Part shown: piece after piece, positions 27,740 to 36,990 of the stretch
How the letters are laid out: each line of letters begins with the position of its first letter
Position numbering within the stretch: position 1 is the first letter of the stretch
Assembly: GCF_014206975.1 (NCBI RefSeq)
Contig: NZ_JACHOU010000025.1
Coordinates: forward strand, 1-58,928
DNA: 58,928 nt
Reading direction: 5' to 3'
Source: Aminobacter aganoensis
GTDB lineage: Bacteria; Pseudomonadota; Alphaproteobacteria; Rhizobiales; Rhizobiaceae
Translations under genes and position numbers: made by a program
Notes under the pieces: generated by a model
What the model saw: only the letters and a program-made list of their open reading frames with translations
Told to the model about the DNA's origin: nothing
Databases searched by the model: none

Positions 27740-29344
27740 ATGATCTCACCCCCAGATTACCCTGAACACGATGATTGCCCGGAGGAATTCCTTCGATATC
27801 TTCTCCGCCGTACAGGCGGTGAGGTCACTGCTGAGGTCGTCGCGGCAGCACGTGAAAAATTTGGCATCCCGCGATCAACGCTGTTTCGGCTCGCTGCACG
27901 GTTCAGAAAGACGCAACGCACATCCAGTCTCTGCCCCAGAAAACGCGGCACACAAGCAGGTGCTGTCAGGCTGGACCCGAGAACCGAGCGTGTCATTGCC
28001 GAGCAAGTGGATGGCTTCTGGCTTAAAAAAGAAAAACCAAGCTTTGCTGCACTCTTGCGGCGTATTGGGCAAGTCTGCCTAACGGAAGGTCTGTCCCCTC
28101 CTCACCGGAGCACCGTCCAGCGTAGAGTGTCGGAACTTATTCCTATGGCAGCGGCCCGCAAACGGGGGGAACGCGAGATTGAAGCCGCCTCGACGCCAAG
28201 CCCTGGTCAGTTCAATGTGGCAAAGCCGAACGCCCTTTGGCAGATCGATCATACCATCGTCGACGTCATAGTTGTCGACGAACAGTTTCGTAAACCCATC
28301 GGTCGACCAGTTCTGACGATCGCCATCGACGTTTGCACGAGAATGGTCGCGGGGTTCCATTTATCATTGGAAGCCCCATCGAGTACGTCAGTCGGCCTAT
28401 GCCTTCTGCATTCCGTATACGACAAGACTGCCTGGCTGGATGAGCGAGGAATTGACATCCCCTGGCCTGTCGCCGGATTGCCCGAGGTTCTTCATTGCGA
28501 CAACGGGGCAGATTTCAGGTCACGAGCGCTGGCCGATGCTTGCAGGGAGTACGGCATGAAACTCCTGTTCAGGCCGCCGGCCACACCCCGGTTCGGCGGA
28601 CATATCGAACGGTTGATCGGCACAATGATGGGGGCAGTGCATCTGCTACCCGGCACAACTTTCAGCAATGTGAAGATTAGAGGCGGCTACGATTCAGAGG
28701 GTCGCGCGAATCTTACATTGCGCGAGTTGGAAAAATGGATCGCGCTGGAGATCGTCGGCAAATATCACCAGCGGATACATACCTCGCTGTTGCGCCCTCC
28801 CCTGGCGGTCTGGCGCGAACGGCAAGGTGAAGTCGACTTCAACCTGCCATCTGATCGAATGGCATTCTGGACCAGCTTCCTGCCTGGCGAACGGCGGCGC
28901 CTGCTGAAAGACGGCATCCATCTGGAAAAGATCCGGTACTGGTCTGATGCATTATCACGCGATGTCGGTCGTGGCGGCGAACTCGAGATCAAATATGACC
29001 CACGAGACCTGTCCCGAATATTCGTTCGCCAATCAGATGGCCGATTTATTGAAGCACGGTACCGCAATCTCGCATTCCCACCTGTTTCCTGGTGGGAGTG
29101 GAAGCACGCCAAGAAGGCCCTTCGAGACCAGGGACGGTTTGAATTGCATGAGGACGTTATATTTGCGGCTATCGCACAACAGAGACAGATCGAGGATATC
29201 GCAGCATCCTCAAGCGCAAAAGCACGCCGGAATGTTACAAGAAGACCAACTGAACCGAGCCGTGAAGGACACAGTACCGTTCAATCTATCGATTTGACAA
29301 AACATAATCATTCTGACGACGACACGGAATATTGGGACCAATGA
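27740..29344 (+). CDS. tniA: TniA-type DDE transposase (Mu/TnsB family)
   Basis: A 534-residue transposase. An N-terminal helix-turn-helix region (about 1-130) is followed by an RNase H-like catalytic core with the three acidic residues in WQIDHTIVDV, VLHCDNGADF and FGGHIERLIG, then a Mu-type C-terminal beta-barrel domain (about 385-450) and a basic tail. It cuts and joins the transposon ends and should recognise the repeated end motifs. No clear ribosome-binding site precedes the ATG at 27740. Its stop overlaps the tniB start by four bases (ATGA). Confidence 0.9.
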   Translation: MISPPDYPEHDDCPEEFLRYLLRRTGGEVTAEVVAAAREKFGIPRSTLFRLAARFRKTQRTSSLCPRKRGTQAGAVRLDPRTERVIAEQVDGFWLKKEKPSFAALLRRIGQVCLTEGLSPPHRSTVQRRVSELIPMAAARKRGEREIEAASTPSPGQFNVAKPNALWQIDHTIVDVIVVDEQFRKPIGRPVLTIAIDVCTRMVAGFHLSLEAPSSTSVGLCLLHSVYDKTAWLDERGIDIPWPVAGLPEVLHCDNGADFRSRALADACREYGMKLLFRPPATPRFGGHIERLIGTMMGAVHLLPGTTFSNVKIRGGYDSEGRANLTLRELEKWIALEIVGKYHQRIHTSLLRPPLAVWRERQGEVDFNLPSDRMAFWTSFLPGERRRLLKDGIHLEKIRYWSDALSRDVGRGGELEIKYDPRDLSRIFVRQSDGRFIEARYRNLAFPPVSWWEWKHAKKALRDQGRFELHEDVIFAAIAQQRQIEDIAASSSAKARRNVTRRPTEPSREGHSTVQSIDLTKHNHSDDDTEYWDQ

Positions 29345-30219
29345 TTGAACTCCCTCACCTGGCACCCGGCGCTGCCGCACTGGCAAATGGACCAAACCAT
29401 ACAAGGATTCGTGCCATTCGGTCCGATCGATGGGTCGGCTTTGATCGCGCTCGTCGGGTATTGCGGCATCTTGATGCGTTATGCGATCATCCGCCAACAA
29501 CACGCCCACCCGGCCTCGCTATTTATGGTCATAGCGGCATGGGCAAGACCATGCTCGTGGAGAAGTTCAAGCGCGATCATCCGCCCACCATCAACCACAG
29601 CACCGGCGTGGAGAGCATGCCGGTGCTGGCAATTACATTGACGTCGCGCCCAACAGAGCGCCGGATATATGGGCAGTTGCTGATGGCAATGGGAGCCAGC
29701 ATCAACGAACGCCTGACCCTCATGGAACTTGAGATCAGAACCGTCCTCCTGCTGAAAAGCAACAATGTGCGCGTTCTGGTGTTTGACGAGGTTCATAACC
29801 TTCTCGCTGGGACTCCGAGGGAACAGCGCGTGATCCTGCAGCTTCTGCGATATCTGAGTAACGAGATCAAAGCCTCGCTTGTCTGCCTTGGCGTGTCGGA
29901 AGCGCGAGACGCTATTGCCGGCGACACCCAACTGGCCCGACGGCTGGATCAGTTCGTACTGCCCAGGTGGAAGGCAGATGAGGAGTTCCAGGAATTGGTA
30001 ACCGCGATCCTGCGCAGCCTGCCGCTCAGACTTCCATCGGGTCTATCGAGCCAAAGCCTTCGCCATCTTTCTCGCCTCGGTGACGGCATCACGGCTCGGG
30101 TGTTCGAGATATTAAACGAACTTGCAATCGAGGCGATCAAGGACGGTATCGAGCGCATCACCGATGAAAGCATTGGATGTTGGAGGCCTGCCCTGGAAAA
30201 GGAAGCAGCGTTCGCATAG
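29341..30219 (+). CDS. tniB: TniB-type AAA ATPase, transposition regulator
   Basis: A 292-residue ATPase of the TniB/TnsC group. Walker A is GHSGMGKT, Walker B is VLVFDEVHNL, and sensor regions lie in KASLVCLGVSEARDAI and GDTQLARRLDQF. Family members form filaments on target DNA and connect target choice to the transposase. The start ATG overlaps the tniA stop. In known Tn5053-type elements this gene is followed by tniQ and a resolvase; here it is followed by the right end. Confidence 0.9.
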   Translation: MIELPHLAPGAAALANGPNHTRIRAIRSDRWVGFDRARRVLRHLDALCDHPPTTRPPGLAIYGHSGMGKTMLVEKFKRDHPPTINHSTGVESMPVLAITLTSRPTERRIYGQLLMAMGASINERLTLMELEIRTVLLLKSNNVRVLVFDEVHNLLAGTPREQRVILQLLRYLSNEIKASLVCLGVSEARDAIAGDTQLARRLDQFVLPRWKADEEFQELVTAILRSLPLRLPSGLSSQSLRHLSRLGDGITARVFEILNELAIEAIKDGIERITDESIGCWRPALEKEAAFA

Positions 30220-30228
30220 CCGCCAGAC

Positions 30229-30279
30229 GTTACACTCCAATTGAGACTCCCCTGCCCTGAGTCTCAATTGGAGTGTAAC
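30229..30279. repeat. 21-base perfect inverted repeat at the right transposon end
   Basis: GTTACACTCC... at 30229-30249 and its exact reverse complement ...GGAGTGTAAC at 30259-30279 face each other over a nine-base spacer. Each arm is one copy of the transposase-binding-like motif. The pair could also form a hairpin ending the tniB transcript. Confidence 0.75.
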
Positions 30280-30298
30280 TTTCTCGCGCAGAGTGCCA

Positions 30299-30326
30299 GA
30301 GCCCCAGATTGAAGTGTAAATCGACA
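30299..30326 (-). repeat. Right terminal inverted repeat of the tni transposon
   Basis: Read inward from 30326 it begins TGTCGATTTA and contains ACACTTCAATCTGGGG, so it also holds a copy of the internal binding-like motif. Sequence identical to the ABC permease gene begins at the next base. Confidence 0.85.
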
Positions 30327-31307
30327 GCAGATGTCTGGGTGGTCGAGAGCGGCACCATGGGGCCGTTCGCTGAAGCCTCGAACATCCCGCTGACCACGCG
30401 CGATGCCGTGGCGCGGATGCCCGGCGTGGCCGAAGCCGGCGCGATCAATTTCCAGAACATCGAGGCTGCCCATGCCGGTGCTTCGCTGCGGCTCTACGTC
30501 ATCGGCTATGAACCAGAACATCCCGGCGGCCCGCAGCGCATCGCCGAGGGGCGCGGCATCGGCACAAGCCATTTCGAACTGGTGGCAGACCGCAAGACAG
30601 GCCTTCTGACCGGCGAGACGATCCGTCTCGGACGCAACCGCTTCGTCGTGGTCGGGCTGGTCGAGGGGGCGATGAACGCGGGCGGTGATCCGGCGGTCTA
30701 TGTGACGCTTTCCGATGCGATGGCGCTCCAGACCGAACTCGACCCGGCCGCCCAGCGGGTACAGGCCGCGCGTGGGGTCGTTTCCGTCAAGTCCGCATCC
30801 GTCGCCGCCGTCATTGCTCGCATGGCGCCCGGCGCCGACGTCGATCTGCTCGCCGCAACGGTGCGGCAGTGGAAGCATCTGGCAGCTCTGACGCAGGCCG
30901 AGCAGGAAGAAATCCTTCTGTCCTCGGTGGTGGATCTGGCGCGCCGCCAGATCGGCCTGTTCCTCGGCATCCTGCTCAGCGTTTCAGCGGTGGTGATCGC
31001 GCTCATCATCTACACGATGACCATGGAGAAGCTGAAACAGATCGCCACGCTGAAGCTGATCGGCGCCCCCGACCGCACCATCGTCGCGCTGATCGTGCAG
31101 CAGGCGCTGATCCTCGGCGCTTCGGGCTGGGGGATCGGCCTGGTGCTAATCCTGACCGTGAAAGACTATTTTCCCCGCCGGGTGGTGCTGGAGCCGTTCA
31201 ACGCTATGGTTCTTGCCGGGATCATCTTCGCCGTCTGCATCGCCGCCTCGGGTCTTGGCGTACGGGCGGCAATGAAGGTCGATCCGGCCACGGCTCTGGG
31301 GAGCTGA
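30327..31307 (+). pseudogene. 5'-truncated second copy of the ABC permease gene
   Basis: From 30327 the sequence is the same as the permease gene from 16734 on, so the first about 51 codons, including the N-terminal membrane segment and start, are missing. A TTG at 30309 inside the transposon end would keep the frame open but would give no first helix, so a working permease is unlikely. The C-terminal three membrane segments and FtsX loop are intact. Confidence 0.85.
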
Positions 31308-31965
31308 CATGACGGACGGCGAAATCCTGATCGACGTGAAGGGTGTGGCCAAGCATTTTGGGGACGGCGAAACCCGTGTCGATGCGCTGCGCGACGTCGA
31401 CCTTCAGGTTCGCGCCGGCGAGGTGATCGCTCTTCTTGGCCCCTCCGGCTCGGGCAAGACCACGCTGCTCAACGTCATCGGCTGCATCCTGGCGCCATCG
31501 GCGGGCAAGGTGACGCTGGACGGCGAGACGGTGTTCGACGGGCAATGGCTGCGGCGCGACCTGAGGAGGCTCAGGCTCGACAAGATCGGCTTCATCTTCC
31601 AGACCCATAACCTTTTGCCTTTCCTGACTGCGGAGGAGAACGTCGCCGTGGTCCTCGACCTCGCCGGCTGGTCGGTTGAGAAGGGTCGCGCGCGTGCCGG
31701 CGATCTGCTCGGTTATCTCGAGGTCGACCACCGCGCCGCGGCCAAGCCAGCGCTCCTGTCGGGTGGCGAGGCGCAGCGAGTGGCCATTGCGCGGGCGCTG
31801 GCCAACCGTCCCCGCATCATCCTGGCCGACGAACCGACCGCCGCGCTCGACGGCAAGCGGGCCGGACTGGTGATGGACCTTCTGCGCAAGCTTGCCGTCG
31901 AGCAGGAAGCCTGCATCGTCACCGTCACCCATGACGAGAAGATTTTTGACCGTTTCGACCGCCTG
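30327..31965 (+). repeat. Copy 2 of the about 1.64-kb identical direct repeat
   Basis: This matches 16734-18372 without any difference that I could find. It begins exactly at the transposon's right end and ends inside the ABC ATPase gene at 31965, where similarity drops to about 78 percent. Confidence 0.9.
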
Positions 31966-32001
31966 GTCCACCTGCGCGACGGCAGGCTGGCCGACGCGTG
32001 A
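31309..32001 (+). CDS. ABC transporter ATP-binding protein, second copy
   Basis: A 230-residue ABC ATPase, the same as the 17716-18408 protein except one residue near the end (RLVHL). Walker A GPSGSGKTTL, signature LSGGEAQRV and Walker B LADEPTAALD are all present. Its permease partner here is truncated, so it would need the permease from the first operon. It has lost its original promoter. Confidence 0.88.
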   Translation: MTDGEILIDVKGVAKHFGDGETRVDALRDVDLQVRAGEVIALLGPSGSGKTTLLNVIGCILAPSAGKVTLDGETVFDGQWLRRDLRRLRLDKIGFIFQTHNLLPFLTAEENVAVVLDLAGWSVEKGRARAGDLLGYLEVDHRAAAKPALLSGGEAQRVAIARALANRPRIILADEPTAALDGKRAGLVMDLLRKLAVEQEACIVTVTHDEKIFDRFDRLVHLRDGRLADA

Positions 32002-32015
32002 CACCGGAGGACACC

Positions 32016-32393
32016 ATGACCGCAAGGCCACTTTCCCATTCTATCACCGCAGTTGTGGCGATCGTGTTTGGCCTGGCTACCGTCATTTCGGGCGGCCGCG
32101 CGCTCTTCGGCGGCGCTGATATGGGAGCGGTGGTTCCCTTCGTGCTGTGGTTCAATTTCGTGGCGGGCTTCGCCTATCTGCTGGCAGGGATCGGACTATG
32201 GCGCGGCACGGCCTGGGCGCCTGCCCTGTCCATCGGTATCGCGGCGGCAACGGCCGTGGTCTTCGTTTTCTTCCTTTGGCACGTCTGGCGCGGCGGGGCC
32301 TACGAGAGCCGCACGATGGCCGCGATGGTCCTGCGGCTCGGCATCTGGGTTGCCATTTCGACAGTTGCGGTAAAGATCCGATGGCCACGATAG
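32016..32393 (+). CDS. Small polytopic membrane protein of the ABC exporter operon
   Basis: A 125-residue protein with four hydrophobic segments: ITAVVAIVFGLATVI, VPFVLWFNFVAGFAYLLAGI, ALSIGIAAATAVVFVFFLWH and a C-terminal VLRLGIWVAISTVAV. I do not recognise the family. CCGGAGG precedes the ATG at 32016, fifteen bases after the ABC ATPase stop, so it belongs to that operon. Its counterpart after the first operon is cut at 18590. Confidence 0.75.
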   Translation: MTARPLSHSITAVVAIVFGLATVISGGRALFGGADMGAVVPFVLWFNFVAGFAYLLAGIGLWRGTAWAPALSIGIAAATAVVFVFFLWHVWRGGAYESRTMAAMVLRLGIWVAISTVAVKIRWPR

Positions 32394-32512
32394 TGGTGCG
32401 CGACGACTGTGCTGGCGAGTCGACAGGCATTCGCTACGTCCAGTATCGCGATATGGCGAAGTTGGATCGAACTAACCTTTGGCAAACCTAACCACTAAAT
32501 GACAGGGCAACT

Positions 32513-34282
32513 ATGCAGGTACTTGTTTTTAACGCCGGCAGTTCCAGCCTCAAGTTCGGCATCTTCAGCGTGACGACTGAAACACACGAAGTGTTCAAGG
32601 GTTCTTATGAGCGCTTTCGGGCCGGAGGATGCGAATGCCGTTTTCGGCATGGAGAAACCGACGAGCGGGGTGCGGTCGAATTCGATAGTCCCAGCGAAGC
32701 GCTGAAAGGGGTTCCGGCCGCGCTGAAGCGTTTCGGGCTCGACGCAATCGACGCTGTCGGGCACAGGATCGTCCATGGCGGCGCAAGGTTTACCTCGCCG
32801 ACACTGTTAGACGACGAGACAGTCGAGGCCATCGAAGCCCTGACACCGCTGGCTCCTTTGCACAACCCGGCGAACTTGGAAGCAGTCAGGCTCTGCCGCG
32901 GCCTATGGCCGGACATAAGCCAAGTGGCCGTGTTCGACACGGCCTTCCACCTCGGCAACCCAGCCTTCGCAAACACCTATGCGGTGCCGGCAAGGTGGCG
33001 GGATGCCGGTCTGCGCCGCTACGGGTTTCATGGTACCTCTCACAAATATGTGGCCGAGAGGGCGGCCCAAGAGATCGGCCGGCCGTTTTCCGACCTCCAA
33101 CTGGTGAGCATTCATCTCGGCAACGGCGCCAGCATCTGCGCCGTCAACCGCGGGCACAGCATGGACAGTTCGATGGGCATGACGCCGCTCGAGGGGCTGG
33201 TGATGGGTACCCGCTCCGGTGACGTGGACCCAGGCGCGTTTGGCTTTCTGTCGCGCGAACTTCAGCTTTCGGTGCAGGAGATCGAGGATGCGCTCTATTA
33301 CGAGAGCGGGCTGAAGGGGCTGGCAGGCTCGTCCGACATGCGCGACATTGAAGACAGGGCGGCTAAGGGCGACCCCGAGGCCCAACTCGCGATCGAGATC
33401 TACGCATACCGCGCCAAAAAGTATGTCGGGGCTTATGCTGCAGCGATGGGAGGACTGGACGCGATCGTCTTCACCGGCGGCATCGGCGAGAACTCTCCCT
33501 CCATGCGCCGGCGCATCTGCGACGGGCTGGACTTCATGGGTTTGCAGCTTGACCACGACCGCAACATGGCCGTGAACCTGTCAGACCGCGCGGCGCCGCA
33601 GATCCAGGCTTACGGTTCGCGTGTCCGCGTCTTCGTGACTGAGACCGCTGAGCAGCTCATGATCGCCCGCGAGACGGCGGCGGCGCTCGCTGCCGGAAAG
33701 TCCGGTGACGGGCTACGCCTGCCCATCGCGGTCTCGGCCAGGCACGTCCACCTCGCGCGCGAAGCGGTCGATGCCCTGTTCGGCAAGGGCTACGTACTCG
33801 ACCAGGCGACGCCCTTGCGGCAGCCCGGCCACTGGGCCGCAAAAGAACGGGTCACGCTCGTCGGTCCTAAGGGCAGGCTCGAACGTATCGCGATCCTCGG
33901 ACCGCTGCGCCAACGCACGCAGATCGAAGTTTCCCGCACCGACAGCTTCGCGCTCGGTATCGACGTGCCGGTGCGGGACAGCGGCAGGCTTGAAGCTACG
34001 CCGCAGGTCACGATCGAGGGGCCTGCCGGAAGCTTCACCACCGACGGCCTCATCATCGCGGCAAGGCACGTCCATACCAATCCCGCCGATGCTGCTCGAC
34101 TGGGGATCGAGGACGGCGAATATGTCGACGTGCGCGTCAACGACGAAGATCGCACGCTGACCTTCGGCCGGACTCTGGTACGGGTGGGCAAGGACACCTT
34201 CACGGAAGTGCACATCGACACCGATGAGGCCAACGCTGCAGGGATCGAAGTGGCTGCAGCGGGCGAACTGGTACAGGTTTGA
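32513..34282 (+). CDS. Acetate kinase fused to a PduL-type phosphotransacylase
   Basis: A 589-residue two-domain protein. Residues 1 to about 395 are an acetate kinase: FNAGSSSLKFG, GHRIVHGG, YGFHGTSHKYV, IHLGNGAS, MGTRSGDVDPG and FTGGIGENSP. Residues about 405-589 are a PduL-like phosphate acyltransferase with the metal-binding histidines in VSARHVHL and IIAARHVHTNPADA and the core RIAILGPLRQRTQIEVS. Kinase turns acetyl-phosphate plus ADP into acetate plus ATP; PduL turns acetyl-phosphate plus CoA into acetyl-CoA. The convergent neighbour is a phosphoketolase, which makes acetyl-phosphate, so both fates of that product sit in one chain. Confidence 0.93.
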   Translation: MQVLVFNAGSSSLKFGIFSVTTETHEVFKGSYERFRAGGCECRFRHGETDERGAVEFDSPSEALKGVPAALKRFGLDAIDAVGHRIVHGGARFTSPTLLDDETVEAIEALTPLAPLHNPANLEAVRLCRGLWPDISQVAVFDTAFHLGNPAFANTYAVPARWRDAGLRRYGFHGTSHKYVAERAAQEIGRPFSDLQLVSIHLGNGASICAVNRGHSMDSSMGMTPLEGLVMGTRSGDVDPGAFGFLSRELQLSVQEIEDALYYESGLKGLAGSSDMRDIEDRAAKGDPEAQLAIEIYAYRAKKYVGAYAAAMGGLDAIVFTGGIGENSPSMRRRICDGLDFMGLQLDHDRNMAVNLSDRAAPQIQAYGSRVRVFVTETAEQLMIARETAAALAAGKSGDGLRLPIAVSARHVHLAREAVDALFGKGYVLDQATPLRQPGHWAAKERVTLVGPKGRLERIAILGPLRQRTQIEVSRTDSFALGIDVPVRDSGRLEATPQVTIEGPAGSFTTDGLIIAARHVHTNPADAARLGIEDGEYVDVRVNDEDRTLTFGRTLVRVGKDTFTEVHIDTDEANAAGIEVAAAGELVQV

Positions 34283-34311
34283 CGCAACGGAGTGGCTGTC
34301 GCCAGACGCCA

Positions 34312-36699
34312 TCAATCTCCCGCATAGGCGGCAGTCTTATAGGGCCAGCTCCATTCCCGGATCTCAGGCATGTCCTCACCGTATTGCCGGACATACGACG
34401 CGTGCTCGGCCAGCGCTTGCTCGCACCGCTCGACCACTCGTTCGCCGCCCATGCCAGGATTCGGCAGCCGCCTGACCGCGGCCATGACCAGATGGAAGCG
34501 GTCGAGCTCGTTCATGACTGCCATGTCGAAGGGGGTAGTGGTCGTGCCTTCTTCCTGGAACCCGTGGACGTGGAAATTGTCGTGGTTGGTCCGCTTATAG
34601 GTCAGGCGGTGAATGAGGTACGGATAGCCGTGATAGGCGAAGATCACGGGCCTGTCCTTTGTGAAGAGAGCGTCGAATTCATCGTCGGTGAACCCGTGCG
34701 GGTGGGTGGTGTGAGATTGCAGCGTCATCAGGTCGACGACATTGACAATCCTGATCCGGAGATCGGGTAGCTCGCGGCGCAGCAGATCGACGGCGGCGAG
34801 AATTTCCAGTGTCGGCACGTCGCCGCAGCAGGCCATTACCACATCGGGCTCCTCGCCAGCCGGGCATGTGGAAGCCCATTCCCAAATCCCGGCGCCCGCC
34901 TCGCAATGGCGTTCCGCCTGCTCGGCGGTGAGCCATTGCGGCTGAGGCTGCTTGCCGGCCGTGATCACGTTGATCCGGTTCCAGGTTCTCAGGCAGTGGT
35001 CGGTAACCCAGAGCAGGGTGTTGGCATCCGGAGGAAAATAGAGGCGGACGGTGTCGGCCTTCTTGTTGGCGACGAAGTCGGCGAAGCCCGGATCCTGGTG
35101 GCTGAAGCCATTGTGGTCCTGGCGCCAGACATGCGAGGTCAGAAGATAGTTAAGCGACGCGATCGGCTTGCGCCACGGCAACTCGGCGGAGACCTTGAGC
35201 CATTTGGCATGCTGATTGACCATAGAATCCACGATGTGGATGAAGGCCTCGTAACAGGAGAATAGGCCATGCCGCCCGGTCAGCAGGTAACCCTCCAGCC
35301 ACCCTTGGCAAAGATGCTCCGACAGAACCTCCATCACCCGGCCCTCGCGCGCGAGGTGCACGTCGTAGGGCTCGATCGTCTCCATCCAGACCCGATCCGT
35401 GACCTCGAAGACTGCATCGAGCCTGTTCGAGGCGGTCTCGTCCGGTCCCATCAGACGGAAATTCCTCGCCTCCGCATTGAGGCTTATCACCTCGCGCAGA
35501 TAGACGCCCATGAAGCGGGTCGTCTCGACGATCGTCTCCCCGGGCCGACGGACATCGACGGCGAGGTTCTTCCACTCCGGCAGGATGAGGTCCTTCTTCA
35601 ACACTCCACCATTGGCATGCGGCAGCGCTCCCATGCGCTTGTCACCATCGGGAGCAAGTGTAGCGAGTTCCGGCAGGAGGCGACCGTCGCCATTGAACAG
35701 TTCCTCCGGCCGATAACTGCGCAGCCAGTCCTCGAGGATCTGGCGGTGGTCGACATCGCCTCGGGCGTTGGACACCGGAACCTGGTGCGACCGCCAGAAG
35801 TCCTCGACCTTCTTGCCGTCGACCTCCTTAGGCCCAGTCCATCCCTTCGGGCTGCGCAGGACGATCATGGGCCAGCGCGGCCGCTCGCCTGACCAGCCTT
35901 CTGTCCGCGCCCCGTCTTGAATCGCGCGGATGCAATCCATGCACTCATCAAGCGCCTCGGCCATCGCCCTATGCATGGGTGCCGGATCACGGCCCTCGAC
36001 GAAGATGGGATCATAGCCATAGCCGATGAACAGGCTGCGGAGCTCGTCATCGTCCATGCGTGCCAGCAGCGTGGGATTGGCGATCTTGTAGCCGTTGAGG
36101 TGGAGGATCGGCAGGACCGCGCCGTCCACCTTTGGGTTGAGGAACTTGTTGGAGTGCCAGGCTGCCGCCAGCGGTCCCGTCTCCGCCTCCCCGTCGCCGA
36201 CGACACAGGCCACGATGAGGTCGGGGTTGTCGAAAGCGGCGCCGAAGGCATGGACAAGCGCGTAGCCGAGTTCGCCGCCTTCGTGGATCGAACCCGGCGT
36301 CTCTGGGGCGACGTGGCTGGGTATACCGCCAGGAAACGAGAACTGGCGGAACAGTTTTCGCAATCCGGCCTCGTCCTGCGTGATCTCCGGATAAATCTCG
36401 CTGTAGGAGCCCTCAAGATAGATGTTCGCCACCATCGCCGGTCCGCCGTGGCCGGGCCCGCAGATGTAGAGGACGTCCATATCCCGCTCCTTGATGACGC
36501 GGTTCAGGTGCACATAGACGAAATTCAAGCCAGGTGTCGTTCCCCAGTGGCCGAGAAGGCGTGGCTTAACGTGTTCGGCCGCAAGAGGCTCTCGAAGTAG
36601 GGGATTGTCCATCAGGTAGATTTGGCCGACAGATACGTAGTTGGCGGCTCGCCAGTAGCGATCAATTAGACCGAGTTGGGTGTCACTGACGTCTGCCAT
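34312..36699 (-). CDS. xfp: Xylulose 5-phosphate/fructose 6-phosphate phosphoketolase
   Basis: A 795-residue thiamine-diphosphate enzyme that splits xylulose 5-phosphate (often also fructose 6-phosphate) into acetyl-phosphate and an aldose phosphate. Typical features are [38 protein letters not shown], the diphosphate-binding [26 protein letters not shown] and the C-terminal [26 protein letters not shown] in two parts. MADVSDTQ at 36699 is preferred; an in-frame ATG at 36723 adds eight residues. It faces the acetate kinase-PduL gene and is divergent from a cytochrome c gene, with an FNR-type box between. Confidence 0.93.
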   Translation of the reverse strand: MADVSDTQLGLIDRYWRAANYVSVGQIYLMDNPLLREPLAAEHVKPRLLGHWGTTPGLNFVYVHLNRVIKERDMDVLYICGPGHGGPAMVANIYLEGSYSEIYPEITQDEAGLRKLFRQFSFPGGIPSHVAPETPGSIHEGGELGYALVHAFGAAFDNPDLIVACVVGDGEAETGPLAAAWHSNKFLNPKVDGAVLPILHLNGYKIANPTLLARMDDDELRSLFIGYGYDPIFVEGRDPAPMHRAMAEALDECMDCIRAIQDGARTEGWSGERPRWPMIVLRSPKGWTGPKEVDGKKVEDFWRSHQVPVSNARGDVDHRQILEDWLRSYRPEELFNGDGRLLPELATLAPDGDKRMGALPHANGGVLKKDLILPEWKNLAVDVRRPGETIVETTRFMGVYLREVISLNAEARNFRLMGPDETASNRLDAVFEVTDRVWMETIEPYDVHLAREGRVMEVLSEHLCQGWLEGYLLTGRHGLFSCYEAFIHIVDSMVNQHAKWLKVSAELPWRKPIASLNYLLTSHVWRQDHNGFSHQDPGFADFVANKKADTVRLYFPPDANTLLWVTDHCLRTWNRINVITAGKQPQPQWLTAEQAERHCEAGAGIWEWASTCPAGEEPDVVMACCGDVPTLEILAAVDLLRRELPDLRIRIVNVVDLMTLQSHTTHPHGFTDDEFDALFTKDRPVIFAYHGYPYLIHRLTYKRTNHDNFHVHGFQEEGTTTTPFDMAVMNELDRFHLVMAAVRRLPNPGMGGERVVERCEQALAEHASYVRQYGEDMPEIREWSWPYKTAAYAGD

Positions 36700-36888
36700 C
36701 CTGAAGTCACTCCGCGCTCGCATTCCGACCAGTGATTAGGCCAACGCTTCCCGACCCGAAGGTAAGCTTTGTCCCACGTTCATCTTGCTGGGTACGTCCG
36801 TCGACCTCCTATACGCTGCGTATCGATCACTTGGACAACAGCTCAAGGACGTGCGACGTCTGAGATATAGCTGAGATTTCTCCGAGCG

Positions 36889-36902
36889 TTGATCGAAATC
36901 AA
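36889..36902. promoter_or_regulatory. Perfect FNR/FixK/Anr-type box
   Basis: TTGATCGAAATCAA is an exact match to the TTGAT-N4-ATCAA consensus. It lies 89 bases upstream of the cytochrome c start and about 190 upstream of the divergent phosphoketolase, so either or both may be induced at low oxygen. Confidence 0.8.
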
Positions 36903-36990
36903 CACAGGAAGCTTATCAAGGTGATTGTCAATGAACAGGTAGCATTCTTTCGTGCTACGAGACTGAAATCACGATCAGGGAGCTGGGTCA

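Larger units (their letters stand above)
27580..30326 (+). mobile_element. Compact Tn5053/Tn402-like transposon carrying only tniA and tniB
   Basis: A 2747-base element with imperfect 28-base terminal inverted repeats that agree at 22 positions, both starting TGTCGATTTA and ending CTC inward. It carries a DDE transposase with Mu-type C-terminal domain and an AAA ATPase, but no tniQ and no resolvase gene. Subterminal copies of a GTTACACTC-AA-TGAGACT-like motif lie at both ends, as expected for TnsB/TniA binding sites. The five bases outside the left end (GTGGG) and right end (GCAGA) differ, so there is no target duplication. The flanking genes, an AI-2E transporter and an ABC permease, are both broken and unrelated, so the locus was rearranged after insertion. 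Confidence 0.85.

Noticed and set aside
30309-31307. A start at TTG 30309 for the second permease copy
   Set aside because: The TTG lies within the transposon's terminal repeat, gives a six-residue foreign leader and no first membrane helix, so I treat the gene as truncated.
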